From the NCBI RefSeq assembly GCF_027270315.1, contig NZ_CP114413.1, forward strand, positions 7,874,001 through 7,938,000: a DNA stretch of 64,000 nucleotides, in the 5' to 3' direction. A model generated the notes under the pieces. That model did no database searches, had not been told where the DNA came from, and worked only from the letters and a program-made list of their open reading frames with translations. Both the position numbers and the translations under genes were made by a program. Numbering within the stretch: position 1 is the first letter of the stretch; each line of letters starts with the position of its first letter. Below, piece after piece: positions 44,307 through 54,502 of this stretch. This stretch comes from Streptomyces cinnabarinus (GTDB taxonomy: Bacteria; Actinomycetota; Actinomycetes; Streptomycetales; Streptomycetaceae).

Positions 44307-44419
44307 CAGGTACCCCTGGGGCGATCATGTGGCGGCGGCCGGGAAGGGCCAGGTCCACAGCCCGTGCCAGGCACTTCCCGGCTCGTCGGCGACATGAGCG
44401 ATGGGGAGGACTTCGTCCG

Positions 44420-46099
44420 GTGGGCAAGGCACAGATACGTCAGGCAACGACCGCACGACCGGGGACCGAGGTCACGGTTACCGCGCCGACGGCGGGCCGG
44501 CCGTCGTGGGTGGAGTGGCTGACGACCACCGACCACAAGAAGATCGGGACGCTGTACCTGGTCAGCGCGTTCGTCTTCTTCATCGTCGGCGGTGTGATGG
44601 CCTTGATGATGCGCGCGGAACTCGCCCGTCCAGGGCTGCAGGTCATGTCGAACGAGCAGTTCAACCAGGCGTTCACGATGCACGGTTCGATCATGCTGCT
44701 GATGTTCGCGATGCCGCTTTTCACCGGATTCGCGAACTGGATCATGCCGCTGCAGATCGGCGCCCCGGACGTGGCGTTCCCCCGGCTGAACATGCTGGCC
44801 TTCTGGCTCTTCCTCTTCGGCTCCTCGATCGCCGCCGCCGGCTTCCTCACTCCGGACGGCGCCGCCAGCTTCGGCTGGTTCCTGTACGCCCCGCTGTCGG
44901 ACGCGGTCCACTCGCCGGGGCTCGGCGCCGACCTGTGGATCATGGGTGTGGCGCTCTCCGGCTTCGGCTCGATCGCGGGTGCGGTCAACTTCATCACCAC
45001 GATCATCTGCATGCGCGCACCCGGCATGACGATGTTCCGCATGCCGATCTTCACCTGGAACGTGCTGCTGACCGCGCTGCTGATCCTGATCGTGTTCCCA
45101 GTGCTGGCGGCGGCGTTGTTCGCGCTGGAGTGCGACCGGAAGTTCGGTAGCCACATCTTCGATCCGGCCAATGGCGGCGCACTGCTGTGGCAGCACCTGT
45201 TCTGGTTCTTCGGGCACCCCGAGGTCTACATCCTGGCGCTGCCGTTCTTCGGCATCGTCTCCGAGGTGATCCCGGTGTTCAGCCGCAAGCCCATGTTCGG
45301 CTACATGGGACTGATCGGGGCGACGATCGCCATCGCGGGTCTGTCGATCACGGTGTGGGCGCACCACATGTACGTCACCGGCGGGGTGTTGCTGCCCTTC
45401 TTCTCCTTCATGACGTTCCTGATCGCCGTGCCGACCGGGGTGAAGTTCTTCAACTGGATCGGCACCATGTGGAAGGGCAGCCTGTCTTTCGAGACGCCGA
45501 TGCTGTGGACCACCGGTTTCCTCATGACGTTCGTCTTCGGTGGTTTGACCGGCGTGATCCTGGCCTCGCCGCCGATGGACTTCCACCTGTCCGACTCGTA
45601 CTTCGTCGTCGCGCACTTCCACTACACGGTCTTCGGTACGGTCGTGTACGCGATGTTCGCCGGATTCCACTTCTGGTGGCCGAAGTTCACCGGCAAGATG
45701 CTCGACGAACGCCTCGGCAAGATCACGTTCTGGACCCTCACCATCGGCTTCCACCTGACGTTCCTCATCCAGCACTGGCTCGGCGCCGAGGGCATGCCGC
45801 GCCGCTACGCCGACTACCTGGCCGCCGACGGCTTCACCGCCCTCAACACCCTGTCCTCGATCGGGGCGTTCCTGCTCGGTCTGTCGATCCTGCCGTTCTT
45901 CTACAACGTGTGGAAGACCGCCAAGTACGGCAAGCGGGTCGAGGTCGACGACCCCTGGGGCTACGGCCGTTCGCTGGAGTGGGCGACGTCCTGCCCGCCG
46001 CCGCGCCACAACTTCGCCGTGCTCCCGCGCATCCGCTCCGAGTCGCCGGCGTTCGACCTGCACCACCCGGAGATCGCCGAACTCGAAGCGGTGCGCTGA
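44420..46099 (+). CDS. ctaD: Cytochrome c oxidase subunit I (stand-alone copy)
   Basis: A 559-residue heme-copper oxidase subunit with 12 TMs. FTMHGSIM supplies the heme a His, FWFFGHPEVYI the CuB His with cross-linked Tyr, HHMYVTGG the CuB His pair, and VAHFHYTVFGT the heme a3 and a ligands. No ctaC, ctaE or qcr gene is nearby, so this looks like the extra subunit I copy found in many streptomycetes, which would pair with subunits encoded elsewhere. GTG 44420 is preceded by GGGGAGG (spacer about 11). Confidence 0.92.
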   Translation: MGKAQIRQATTARPGTEVTVTAPTAGRPSWVEWLTTTDHKKIGTLYLVSAFVFFIVGGVMALMMRAELARPGLQVMSNEQFNQAFTMHGSIMLLMFAMPLFTGFANWIMPLQIGAPDVAFPRLNMLAFWLFLFGSSIAAAGFLTPDGAASFGWFLYAPLSDAVHSPGLGADLWIMGVALSGFGSIAGAVNFITTIICMRAPGMTMFRMPIFTWNVLLTALLILIVFPVLAAALFALECDRKFGSHIFDPANGGALLWQHLFWFFGHPEVYILALPFFGIVSEVIPVFSRKPMFGYMGLIGATIAIAGLSITVWAHHMYVTGGVLLPFFSFMTFLIAVPTGVKFFNWIGTMWKGSLSFETPMLWTTGFLMTFVFGGLTGVILASPPMDFHLSDSYFVVAHFHYTVFGTVVYAMFAGFHFWWPKFTGKMLDERLGKITFWTLTIGFHLTFLIQHWLGAEGMPRRYADYLAADGFTALNTLSSIGAFLLGLSILPFFYNVWKTAKYGKRVEVDDPWGYGRSLEWATSCPPPRHNFAVLPRIRSESPAFDLHHPEIAELEAVR

Positions 46100-46102
46100 C
46101 TC

Positions 46103-46540
46103 GTGTCCCGCGTTGTTCTGGCGCTGGGCTTCGCGCTGGTGACCGCGGCCGGCAGCGTCTGGTACCTGCCGGCCCTGGCCGACCTGCGGGCGGGAGCCGA
46201 CCGGCCGCACTCCCGCCGCGCGGGGGCGACGGCCTGCCTCACGGGTTGGGCCACCCCGGCGGTCACCGCGGTGGCGCTGCTGGTGCCGGAGTCATGGTGG
46301 GCGCCCGCCTCCGTCGCCGTCGCGGGCGCCGCCATCACGGTCGGCCTGTGGATCCGCGCGGCGGTGCGGCACCGGGAGGAGGCCAGGCAGACCGCCCGCC
46401 ACTGGGCGGCCCTGCGCCACACCCCGCCCCCGGACCGCCGGAGCCACCGCTCTGCCCGGTACACCTTCGCGGCGTTGCTCGGCTCCGGTCTGGTCGCGGC
46501 CGTGGCCCTTACGGCCCTTCAACTGGCCACAGGGTATTAG
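46103..46540 (+). CDS. Small membrane protein, unknown function
   Basis: A 145-residue protein starting GTG 46103, 3 nt after ctaD. Hydrophobic stretches at about 5-26, 47-62, 66-84 and 121-143 suggest four helices with a basic cytoplasmic loop (RHREEARQTARHW). No family recognised. Its spacing suggests co-expression with ctaD, perhaps as an assembly or accessory protein. Confidence 0.7.
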   Translation: MSRVVLALGFALVTAAGSVWYLPALADLRAGADRPHSRRAGATACLTGWATPAVTAVALLVPESWWAPASVAVAGAAITVGLWIRAAVRHREEARQTARHWAALRHTPPPDRRSHRSARYTFAALLGSGLVAAVALTALQLATGY

Positions 46541-46680
46541 GGGCGAGTGAGGCGCCAGGCGGATGCCGTCCGAGCCTCGAACCGGGTACTTGGGTGTGGC
46601 GGTTGAGTACGCGCACTCATGCCGGGGCTGCACCGCGGGCCGGAAGCTGGGGCGCACCCCCCAGACACGAGGAGCCGGCG

Positions 46681-47352
46681 ATGTCCGCCATCCACCCGAA
46701 CGTCAGCCCGTCGCCGGACGCGGGCCCGGCCGCCGCCCGCCGACTGCCTGCCGTGCTCGCGCTCTTCGTCGCCGCGGCGCTCGTGGTGTCCGCGTTCGGC
46801 GCCAAGGACCCGGCCACCTGGCTGCTGGAGACGGTGTGGGTGATGGTGGGCCTGCCGCTGGCGGTCCTGCTGCGCCGACGGTTCCCGCTGAGCGGCCTGC
46901 TGTGCGGTCTGCTGGCCGTGCACGCGCTCGTCCTCGTGGTGGGCGGGCACTACACCTACGCGGAGGTCCCCGCCGGTGACTGGGTGCGTGACTGGTTCGG
47001 CCTGGAGCGCAACCCCTACGACCGCTTCGGTCACCTCATGCAGGGCTTCGTGCCGGCGATCCTCGTCCGGGAACTCCTTGTCCGCACATCGCCGTTGCGC
47101 GGCAGCCGCTGGCTCGCTCCCTTGACCGTCTGTGCCTGCCTCGCCTTCAGCACGGTCTTCGAGATGCTGGAGTGGGCGGCGGCCGTGATCGGCGGACAGG
47201 CCGCCGACGCGTTCCTGGCCACCCAGGGCGATGTGTGGGACACCCAGTGGGACATGTTCTGCGCGCTGATCGGCGCCACCTGCTCACTGCTGATCCTCGG
47301 CCGCCTGCACGACCGGAGCCTGACCCGCCTGGCGTCTGCGGCGAAGGGCTGA
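46681..47352 (+). CDS. DUF2238 (YjdF-like) membrane protein
   Basis: A 223-residue protein with about six TM helices. ERNPYDRFGHLMQGFVPAI, FSTVFEMLEWAAAV and QGDVWDTQWDMFCALIGA are the conserved acidic and aromatic blocks of the DUF2238 family, whose function is unknown. ATG 46681 has GAGGAG 8 nt upstream. It follows the ctaD pair by 140 nt and ends 30 nt from a convergent AraC gene. Confidence 0.88.
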   Translation: MSAIHPNVSPSPDAGPAAARRLPAVLALFVAAALVVSAFGAKDPATWLLETVWVMVGLPLAVLLRRRFPLSGLLCGLLAVHALVLVVGGHYTYAEVPAGDWVRDWFGLERNPYDRFGHLMQGFVPAILVRELLVRTSPLRGSRWLAPLTVCACLAFSTVFEMLEWAAAVIGGQAADAFLATQGDVWDTQWDMFCALIGATCSLLILGRLHDRSLTRLASAAKG

Positions 47353-47382
47353 ACGCGTCGGACACCGGCCCGTGGCGCGGGA

Positions 47383-48339
47383 TCAGCGGGCCTTGTGGCG
47401 CATCTCCCGGGGGCTGACCCCGAAGCGGCGGTGGAAGGCGGTGCTCATGGCGCTGGCCGAGGAGAAGCCCGAGGCGTGCGCCAGGTCCGTGATCGTCATG
47501 TGGTCGCAGTCGGCACACAGGAGGCGCTCGCGGACCAGGCGCAGGCGCTCCTCACGGATCAGGTCGCGGGGCGTGGTGCCCACCTGCTGGAGGGCGAGCT
47601 GGATCTGGCGGAGGGACCAGCCCAGGGCGCGGGCCATGGACGTACCGGACAGGCCGGGGTCGGCGGCGTGGTCGCGCACGTAGCGGCGGACCATGGCCTC
47701 GACCTCGGTCAGCTGCCCCGGGGCGCCGGGGCGGTCGTCGCCGCAGGCAAGCATGCGGAGCAGTTCGACGACCCGGTCGCAGACGGCGTCGAACTGCGGG
47801 GTGGTGAGGTGCTCGTACTCCTCGTCCAGGCTGCGCATCACGGCGTGCACCACGCGGCCCAGCCCCTTGGTGAGATCGAAACCGGTGGCCAGCGGCGCCT
47901 TCCGGTTCAGCGGGCCGTCGATCTCCTGGGCCGGGATCGACATGATGACCCCGCGCAGGGACGCGCCGTGCCGGAGTTCGAACGGCGCGCCCAGGGTGAA
48001 CAGGCTGCCCGTGCCCGGTGCCAGGCGCACCTCCTGGTCGTCCTGCCGCAGCCGCATCTCGCCCGAGAGCGGGAAGAGGAACCGGTAGTCGGGGTCCGGC
48101 TCCTGGCGGATCAGGCCCGGTGTGCGGGCGTACTCGATCTGGTCGCTGTGCCAGGTGACGACCTGGTAGGTGTCGCTGCGCCGACGGGTCATCTCACCGC
48201 GGAAGACCTCGGCGCGCCCGTATCGGTAGTCCATCCGGGTCTGGTAGGTCCCGACGCGCTCACTCCACAGGTCGGTCTGCTCGCGTGCCGCGACCTCGAT
48301 GGTCCTCGTCGTCTCCACGACATAGCTTCCCGTGGGCAA
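47383..48339 (-). CDS. AraC-family regulator (cupin-like N-terminus)
   Basis: A 318-residue regulator. The AraC_binding_2-like N-terminal half contains LAPGTGSLFTLGAPFELRHG; the C-terminal double HTH (about 218-315) has MARALGWSLRQIQLAL and ITDLAHASGFSSASAMSTAFHRRFGVSPREMR. TTG 48339 has GAAAGG 6 nt upstream; GTG 48321 is a fair alternative. It is divergent from the conservon across about 250 nt in which I see no other gene. Confidence 0.85.
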   Translation of the reverse strand: MPTGSYVVETTRTIEVAAREQTDLWSERVGTYQTRMDYRYGRAEVFRGEMTRRRSDTYQVVTWHSDQIEYARTPGLIRQEPDPDYRFLFPLSGEMRLRQDDQEVRLAPGTGSLFTLGAPFELRHGASLRGVIMSIPAQEIDGPLNRKAPLATGFDLTKGLGRVVHAVMRSLDEEYEHLTTPQFDAVCDRVVELLRMLACGDDRPGAPGQLTEVEAMVRRYVRDHAADPGLSGTSMARALGWSLRQIQLALQQVGTTPRDLIREERLRLVRERLLCADCDHMTITDLAHASGFSSASAMSTAFHRRFGVSPREMRHKAR

Positions 48340-48592
48340 CGCATGCCTTTCGCCGCGACGTGACCCGAACGGCCCAGTCTGTTACTCAGCGCAGCCTAGA
48401 GATGGGCAATCGGTTTCCGGAAGTCGTCCCAGCTTCATTGGCCTATGCCACATGCGGGGCTGTCGCGATCGGGCCGGTCCCACGAGCGTATTTGCGTCCC
48501 ACGGGAACTTCCTTGCGCGCACGAACAAGTGCGGGTGCGAACACGCCACTACCGTCGTGCGCCGTCGACCCGCCACCTGCTGTGAGGACTTG

Positions 48593-49888
48593 ATGACGGA
48601 ACGGATACCGGAGGCGGTGATCTGGTGCCTGGCCGTGGGCCTGATCGCCGTCGCCGTGCTGCTCGTGCGCGAACGCGGCATCAGCGCGCGGCAGCGCACA
48701 CGGAACGCCGAGCTCAAGGACGGCCTGCGGGCCCGGGACGAGGAACTCCGCCACCTCGTCGCGGCCCGGCTCCCCGCCCTGGAGGACGCGCCCCATCCGC
48801 AGGCCCCGGCCGTCGGTCTGCTGGACGGCCGGCTCGCCGACACGGAGTTCGCGAAATGCCTCGACGGCGTACTGGAACGGTTCGCCGGCGCCGTGGAGCA
48901 CGCCCGCTCGCGCGCCGACCAGTCGGCCAAAGCCGCCCTGAAGGCGTCCATGCGCTCCATCCAGGCCCTGGCCAACGAGCAACAGGTGTCGATCGCCGAG
49001 ATGCAGGACCGGCACGACAACCCCGGCGTGCTGCGCGACCTGCTGGAGATCGACCACGCCAACGCCCAGTTCGGCCGCCGGGCCCAGGCCATCGCCGTAC
49101 TGTGCGGCTCCTGGCCCGGCCGCCAGCGCGCCACCTCCGCGCTCATCGAGGCGGTCCGCGGCGCCACCTCCCGCATCCGCGACTACCGGCGCATCCGCAT
49201 CAACGGCGAGGTCGACATCGCCGTGCGCAGCCGGGCTGTCGAACCCGTGGTGCTCGCGGTCGCCGAGCTGCTCGACAACGCCGCACGTCACTCGCAGCCG
49301 GGCACGAACGTCGAGGTCACCGTCCAGACCGTGCACAACGGCGCCTGTGTCGTGATCGACGACGCCGGGGTCGGCATGGACGCGCGGGCCGCCGAGCACG
49401 CCGCCGAGCTGCTCGCCGGCACCCACGCGGTCGATGTCACCCGGCTCGGCGACCCGCCCCGCTTCGGCTTCGCCGTCATCGGAGCGCTCACCGAGCGGTA
49501 CGGGTTCAACGTCTCCGTGGACACGCTCTCCCCGTACGGCGGTGTACGCGCCGTGGTGTTCCTGCCGGCCGCGCTGCTCACCCACCTGGACGCGGATCCC
49601 GTCGGTGCTCCGGCCGACCTCGATCCCGCACCCGCACCCGCGGCTGAACCGGAGCCCACACCTGAACCCCGCCCCGAACCCGCGGAGGCGACCACGCTCG
49701 GTGGCCTGCCCAAGCGCCGTCGCCGCTCCGCACGGCAACCCGCGCCGCAGCCCGCCCCGGCCGACGAGGTCGGCGGCCGCTCCGCCGAGGAGAACGCCCG
49801 GCGCATGGGCGCCTTCGCACGCGGCACCAGCTCCGGCCGGGCCGCCCGGCACACGCTCCACGAAAACGAAGGGAACAGCCAAGAATGA
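48593..49888 (+). CDS. cvnA: Conservon sensor ATPase CvnA
   Basis: 431 residues. One TM helix (about 8-24) is followed by a coiled helical region and a histidine-kinase-like ATPase (ELLDNAARHSQPG N-box, VIDDAGVGMD G1, FGFAVIGAL) without a clear phospho-His box. A Pro/Glu-rich low-complexity tail (about 340-375) leads to a basic end. In the conservon model it sits at the membrane with CvnB, C and D, like a eukaryotic G-protein complex. ATG 48593 has GAGGA 5 nt upstream; the stop overlaps cvnB (ATGA). Confidence 0.92.
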   Translation: MTERIPEAVIWCLAVGLIAVAVLLVRERGISARQRTRNAELKDGLRARDEELRHLVAARLPALEDAPHPQAPAVGLLDGRLADTEFAKCLDGVLERFAGAVEHARSRADQSAKAALKASMRSIQALANEQQVSIAEMQDRHDNPGVLRDLLEIDHANAQFGRRAQAIAVLCGSWPGRQRATSALIEAVRGATSRIRDYRRIRINGEVDIAVRSRAVEPVVLAVAELLDNAARHSQPGTNVEVTVQTVHNGACVVIDDAGVGMDARAAEHAAELLAGTHAVDVTRLGDPPRFGFAVIGALTERYGFNVSVDTLSPYGGVRAVVFLPAALLTHLDADPVGAPADLDPAPAPAAEPEPTPEPRPEPAEATTLGGLPKRRRRSARQPAPQPAPADEVGGRSAEENARRMGAFARGTSSGRAARHTLHENEGNSQE

Positions 49889-50298
49889 CCGGGCCGACCG
49901 ACAACACGTTGGGCTGGATGCTGGACGAGGTGCTGAAGGTCCCGCGGGCGCGGCACGCGATCCTGCTCTCCGCCGACGGCATGCTCCGCGCCTTCTCCAA
50001 GGACATCGACCGGGACGACGCCGAACGGCTGGCCGCGGGCCTGTCCGGGGTCCAGTCGATCAGCCGCAGCACGGCCGAGTTCTGCGGCACCCCGAACACC
50101 CCGTGGCGGCAGACCCTGATCGAGTTCGCGCACGGCTATGTCTTCCTGGTCGCCGCCGGCGAGGGCGCCTACCTCGCGGTCTCCACCGGAGAGGACGTCG
50201 ACATGGAGGCGGTCACCTACCGCATGCACAAGCTCGTCGACCGGCTCGGCAAGGAACTGACCAGTCCCGCCCGGCAGGACACCGGCAGCCCGCAATGA
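49885..50298 (+). CDS. cvnB: Conservon roadblock/LC7 protein CvnB
   Basis: A 137-residue roadblock/LC7-fold protein (LGWMLDEVLKVPRARHAILLSADGM, FLVAAGEGAYLAV), MglB-like, thought to act as a GAP or scaffold for CvnD. It is joined to cvnA and cvnC by ATGA overlaps at both ends. Confidence 0.93.
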   Translation: MTGPTDNTLGWMLDEVLKVPRARHAILLSADGMLRAFSKDIDRDDAERLAAGLSGVQSISRSTAEFCGTPNTPWRQTLIEFAHGYVFLVAAGEGAYLAVSTGEDVDMEAVTYRMHKLVDRLGKELTSPARQDTGSPQ

Positions 50299-50654
50299 CT
50301 CCCCGGCGCCGCCCCACAGACCGGCTGGTGCGGTCGTACGTCGTCACGGACGGCCGCGCCCACCCCACCCGCAACACCCTGGACCTGGTCACCCTGCTGA
50401 TCGCGGCCGACGATCTGCCGCTGACCGGACTCAACCCGGAAAAGCGCAGGCTCATGGAGCTGTGCCGGCCCGGTGCCCTGTCCGTCGCCGAGGTGGCCGG
50501 ACACCTGTCGCTGCCGGTGGGGGTGACCAAGGTGCTGATCGCCGACCTCATGGACAGCGGTCACATCGTCACCCGCGCGCCGATCCCCGCCGCCCGCCCG
50601 GCCGACGCCCGAATCCTCCAGGAGGTGCTCGATGCACTCCGCGCCCGCCTCTGA
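50295..50654 (+). CDS. cvnC: Conservon DUF742 protein CvnC
   Basis: A 119-residue DUF742 protein: RLVRSYVVTDGRAHPTR, then a winged-helix region (LMELCRPGALSVAEVAGHLSLPVGVTKVL in two parts) and GHIVTRAPIP. Starts within cvnB (ATGA at 50295) and runs 23 nt into cvnD. Confidence 0.93.
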   Translation: MTPRRRPTDRLVRSYVVTDGRAHPTRNTLDLVTLLIAADDLPLTGLNPEKRRLMELCRPGALSVAEVAGHLSLPVGVTKVLIADLMDSGHIVTRAPIPAARPADARILQEVLDALRARL

Positions 50655-51234
50655 CGACGTCTATCTGAAGCCCAGTGTGCAGACGGCGGTCAAGCTGCTG
50701 ATCGTGGGCCACTTCGCGGTCGGCAAGACCACGTTCGTCGGCACGCTCTCCGAGATCCGGCCGCTGCGCACCGAGGAGGTCATGACCGAGGCCGGCGCCC
50801 TCGTCGACGACCTGGCGGGCATGCGGGACAAGAAGACCACCACGGTCGCCCTCGACTTCGGTCGGCTCACCCTCAACGACCGCCTGGTGCTCTATCTGTT
50901 CGGCACCCCGGGCCAGCAGCGCTTCACCCGGCTGTGGCAGGACATGACACGCGGCGCGCTCGGCGCGCTCGTCCTCGCCGACACCCGCCGCCTCAGCCAG
51001 TCGTTCGAGGTCATGGGCGTACTGGAGGAGCACGGACTGCCGTACGCGGTCGCCGTCAACCAGTTCCCCGGCGCCGCCGACCACCAGCTCGACGAGGTGC
51101 GCGAAGCCCTCGACCTGCTGCCCGAGACCCCCCTCGTGCGCTGCGACGCCCGCGACCGGGTCTCCTCCACGCGGGCTCTCATCAGCCTCGTCGAGTACCT
51201 CCTCACCCGCACCGGCCCCTTGGAGCACGCGTGA
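50632..51234 (+). CDS. cvnD: Conservon small GTPase CvnD
   Basis: A 200-residue Ras-like/MglA-type GTPase. The P-loop is IVGHFAVGKTTFVG, switch II is LYLFGTPGQQRF (DxxG-like), and VAVNQFPG is the NKxD-like motif with Gln for Lys. It starts at ATG 50632 with GGAGG 5 nt upstream and overlaps cvnC by 23 nt. Confidence 0.93.
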   Translation: MHSAPASDDVYLKPSVQTAVKLLIVGHFAVGKTTFVGTLSEIRPLRTEEVMTEAGALVDDLAGMRDKKTTTVALDFGRLTLNDRLVLYLFGTPGQQRFTRLWQDMTRGALGALVLADTRRLSQSFEVMGVLEEHGLPYAVAVNQFPGAADHQLDEVREALDLLPETPLVRCDARDRVSSTRALISLVEYLLTRTGPLEHA

Positions 51235-52592
51235 CCACCGCATCCCCCGTACCCCCGCCCGTCCCACCGCCGGGCTGCCCCGCGCACGAGTCCCTGTACG
51301 GGCCCGAGTTCGCCGCCGACCCGGCCGCCGTCTACCGGCGGCTGCGCGACGTCGGCCCGATCGCGCCGGTCGAGCTGGCGCCCGGGGTGCGGGCCTCGCT
51401 CGTCGTCGGATACGACGCCGCCCTGCACGTGCTGCGCGGCACCGAGACGTTCTCCAAGGACGCTCGCCGCTGGAAGGACCTGGCGGACGGCACCGTTCCC
51501 GCGGACAGCCCGGTCGTGCCGATGATGATGTACCGGCCGAACGCGCTGTGGGCCGACGGCACGGAACACCGCAGGCTGCGCGGCGCCATCACGGACAGCC
51601 TGGCCCGGATCGACTCCGCCACCCTGCGCGGCCACGTCGAGGCGAGCGCCGACACGCTCATCGACCGTATCGCCCCGGCCGGACGGGCGGACCTGCTCGG
51701 CGAGTACGCCCAGGTGCTTCCCCTGCTGGTGTTCAACCGGCTGTTCGGCTGCCCGGCCGACTACGGGGAGCGGCTGGTGCGCGGCATGTCCGGGATCTTC
51801 GACGGGGTGGACGCCGAGCAGGCCAACGAACTGCTCGCGACGACCCTGCTGGACCTCGTCACGCTGAAGCGACGGCGGCCTGGCCCGGATGTGACGTCCT
51901 GGCTGATGGCCCACTCCGCCGAACTCACCGACGAGGAGATGGTGCACTCCCTCGTCCTGCTCATGGGCGCGGGCACCGAGCCGCAGCAGAACCTGATCGC
52001 CAACAGCCTGCGGCTGCTGCTCTCCGACGACCGGTTCGCGGGCAGCCTCTCCGGTGGCAGCCTGCCGGTGGAGGAGGCCCTGGACGAGGTGCTGTGGACC
52101 GACCCGCCCATGGCCAACTACGCCGTGCACTACCCGGTCCATGACGTCGTGTACGAAGGCTCGCTGCTGCGGGCGGGCCATCCGCTGGTGGTCAGTCTCG
52201 CCGCGGCGAACACCGACCCCGCCCTGACGACCGATCAGCGTGCGGGCAACCGCGCCCACTTGGCGTGGAGCGCGGGCCCGCACAACTGCCCGGCGCAGAG
52301 TCCGGCCCGGCTGATCGCGGCGGTGGCCGTGGAGAAGCTGCTCGACCGGCTTCCCGACGTCGAACTCGCCGTACCGGTGGAGGACCTGGCGTGGCGGCCG
52401 GGGCCCTTCCACCGCGCGCTGGCCGCGCTGCCGGTGACGTATCCGCCGACCGCTGTCACTCCGGTTGCCGCCCCCGAGGCGTCGCCCGTGCAGGGCGCCG
52501 CGCCGACACCCCGCCCGTCCGCGGCGCCCGAGGTCACTCGTGCACGGCGCGGATGGGCCGCCCGGCTGCTGGGGTGGTGGCGTGGCGAGTGA
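51231..52592 (+). CDS. cvnE: Conservon cytochrome P450, CYP157-like (no ExxR)
   Basis: 453 residues. The heme Cys is in AWSAGPHNCPAQSPAR, where Trp replaces the usual Phe. The I-helix reads LLMGAGTEPQQN in place of AGxxT. In the K-helix, EEALDEVLW has Asp where the absolutely conserved Arg of ExxR should be, the known hallmark of CYP157 enzymes from conservons. A basic Pro/Ala-rich tail ends in RARRGWAARLLGWWRG, perhaps a membrane anchor. GTG 51231 overlaps the cvnD stop (GTGA). The substrate is unknown. Confidence 0.88.
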   Translation: MTTASPVPPPVPPPGCPAHESLYGPEFAADPAAVYRRLRDVGPIAPVELAPGVRASLVVGYDAALHVLRGTETFSKDARRWKDLADGTVPADSPVVPMMMYRPNALWADGTEHRRLRGAITDSLARIDSATLRGHVEASADTLIDRIAPAGRADLLGEYAQVLPLLVFNRLFGCPADYGERLVRGMSGIFDGVDAEQANELLATTLLDLVTLKRRRPGPDVTSWLMAHSAELTDEEMVHSLVLLMGAGTEPQQNLIANSLRLLLSDDRFAGSLSGGSLPVEEALDEVLWTDPPMANYAVHYPVHDVVYEGSLLRAGHPLVVSLAAANTDPALTTDQRAGNRAHLAWSAGPHNCPAQSPARLIAAVAVEKLLDRLPDVELAVPVEDLAWRPGPFHRALAALPVTYPPTAVTPVAAPEASPVQGAAPTPRPSAAPEVTRARRGWAARLLGWWRGE

Positions 52593-53837
<1,245 letters not shown>

Positions 53838-54021
53838 GGGCGGCCTCCCAGGCGCTCGCACAACAATACGACCGGTAAAGCTACTTGGACGTAGCGTGCC
53901 CGGGCGAGAGTGCCCCGGCACGCCCTGCGCACGGGGACAACTTCTCTGCGCCCGGCCGCAAGTCGGCGGTTCGCTCCCGCTCTACGGTTCGGGGTGTCGG
54001 ATCGGGAGGCCGGTGAGGACG

Positions 54022-54423
54022 ATGGCAGTCGGCAGAACCTCGTGGTGGATGCAACCGGGCAGCGTCGAGGTGCGGACCGTGGGCGCGGGGAGCTGGTGGG
54101 ATGCGGTACGCGTACCGCTCGACCTCGGCATCGACGTCCTCCGTCACCTCGGCGACGAGACCGGAGCCGTGATCAGGGACGGCTTCGGCGAGCGCCTGTA
54201 CTGGCTGATCCCACCTGGCTCCGCCGCCGGTTGGCACGTCCCGCAGGCGCGCGTCCTGGGCCGGGGCTGCCATGTGGCGATCCCTCCGCTCCACCGCGTC
54301 ACGTGCCCCGGGCTGTGCTGGCAGATCCCTCCGACGCGTGACCACGAGTGGACGAACACCTTCCGCCTGCACTCCGCCCTCGGTGCGACCGTCCTCCTCC
54401 GCGAGACGTCCCCCACCCTCTGA
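54022..54423 (+). CDS. Small orphan protein, unknown function
   Basis: 133 residues with aromatic-rich segments (TSWWMQPG, GAGSWWDAVRVP, ERLYWLIPPGSAAGW, PPTRDHEWTNTF). No signal peptide, no TM, no family I recognise; the type recurs as hypothetical proteins in streptomycetes. ATG 54022 has GTGAGG 3 nt upstream. A strong terminator follows. Confidence 0.6.
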   Translation: MAVGRTSWWMQPGSVEVRTVGAGSWWDAVRVPLDLGIDVLRHLGDETGAVIRDGFGERLYWLIPPGSAAGWHVPQARVLGRGCHVAIPPLHRVTCPGLCWQIPPTRDHEWTNTFRLHSALGATVLLRETSPTL

Positions 54424-54426
54424 ACA

Positions 54427-54462
54427 CCCGCCCCGGCCGATCCTGAGCCCGGCCGGGGCGGG
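54427..54462. terminator. Strong bidirectional hairpin terminator
   Basis: A perfect 12-bp GC stem, CCCGCCCCGGCC (54427-54438) with GGCCGGGGCGGG (54451-54462), around a 12-nt loop. It lies between the convergent orphan gene and the LAL regulator. Confidence 0.8.
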
Positions 54463-54502
54463 ACCCGCGGCATGTCATGGCGTCGCACCGCCGACCCGGT
54501 GA

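Noticed and set aside
44297..46210. 637-codon minus-strand frame opposite ctaD
   Set aside because: Gln/Arg/His-rich shadow of a fully conserved oxidase gene; no motif or ribosome site.
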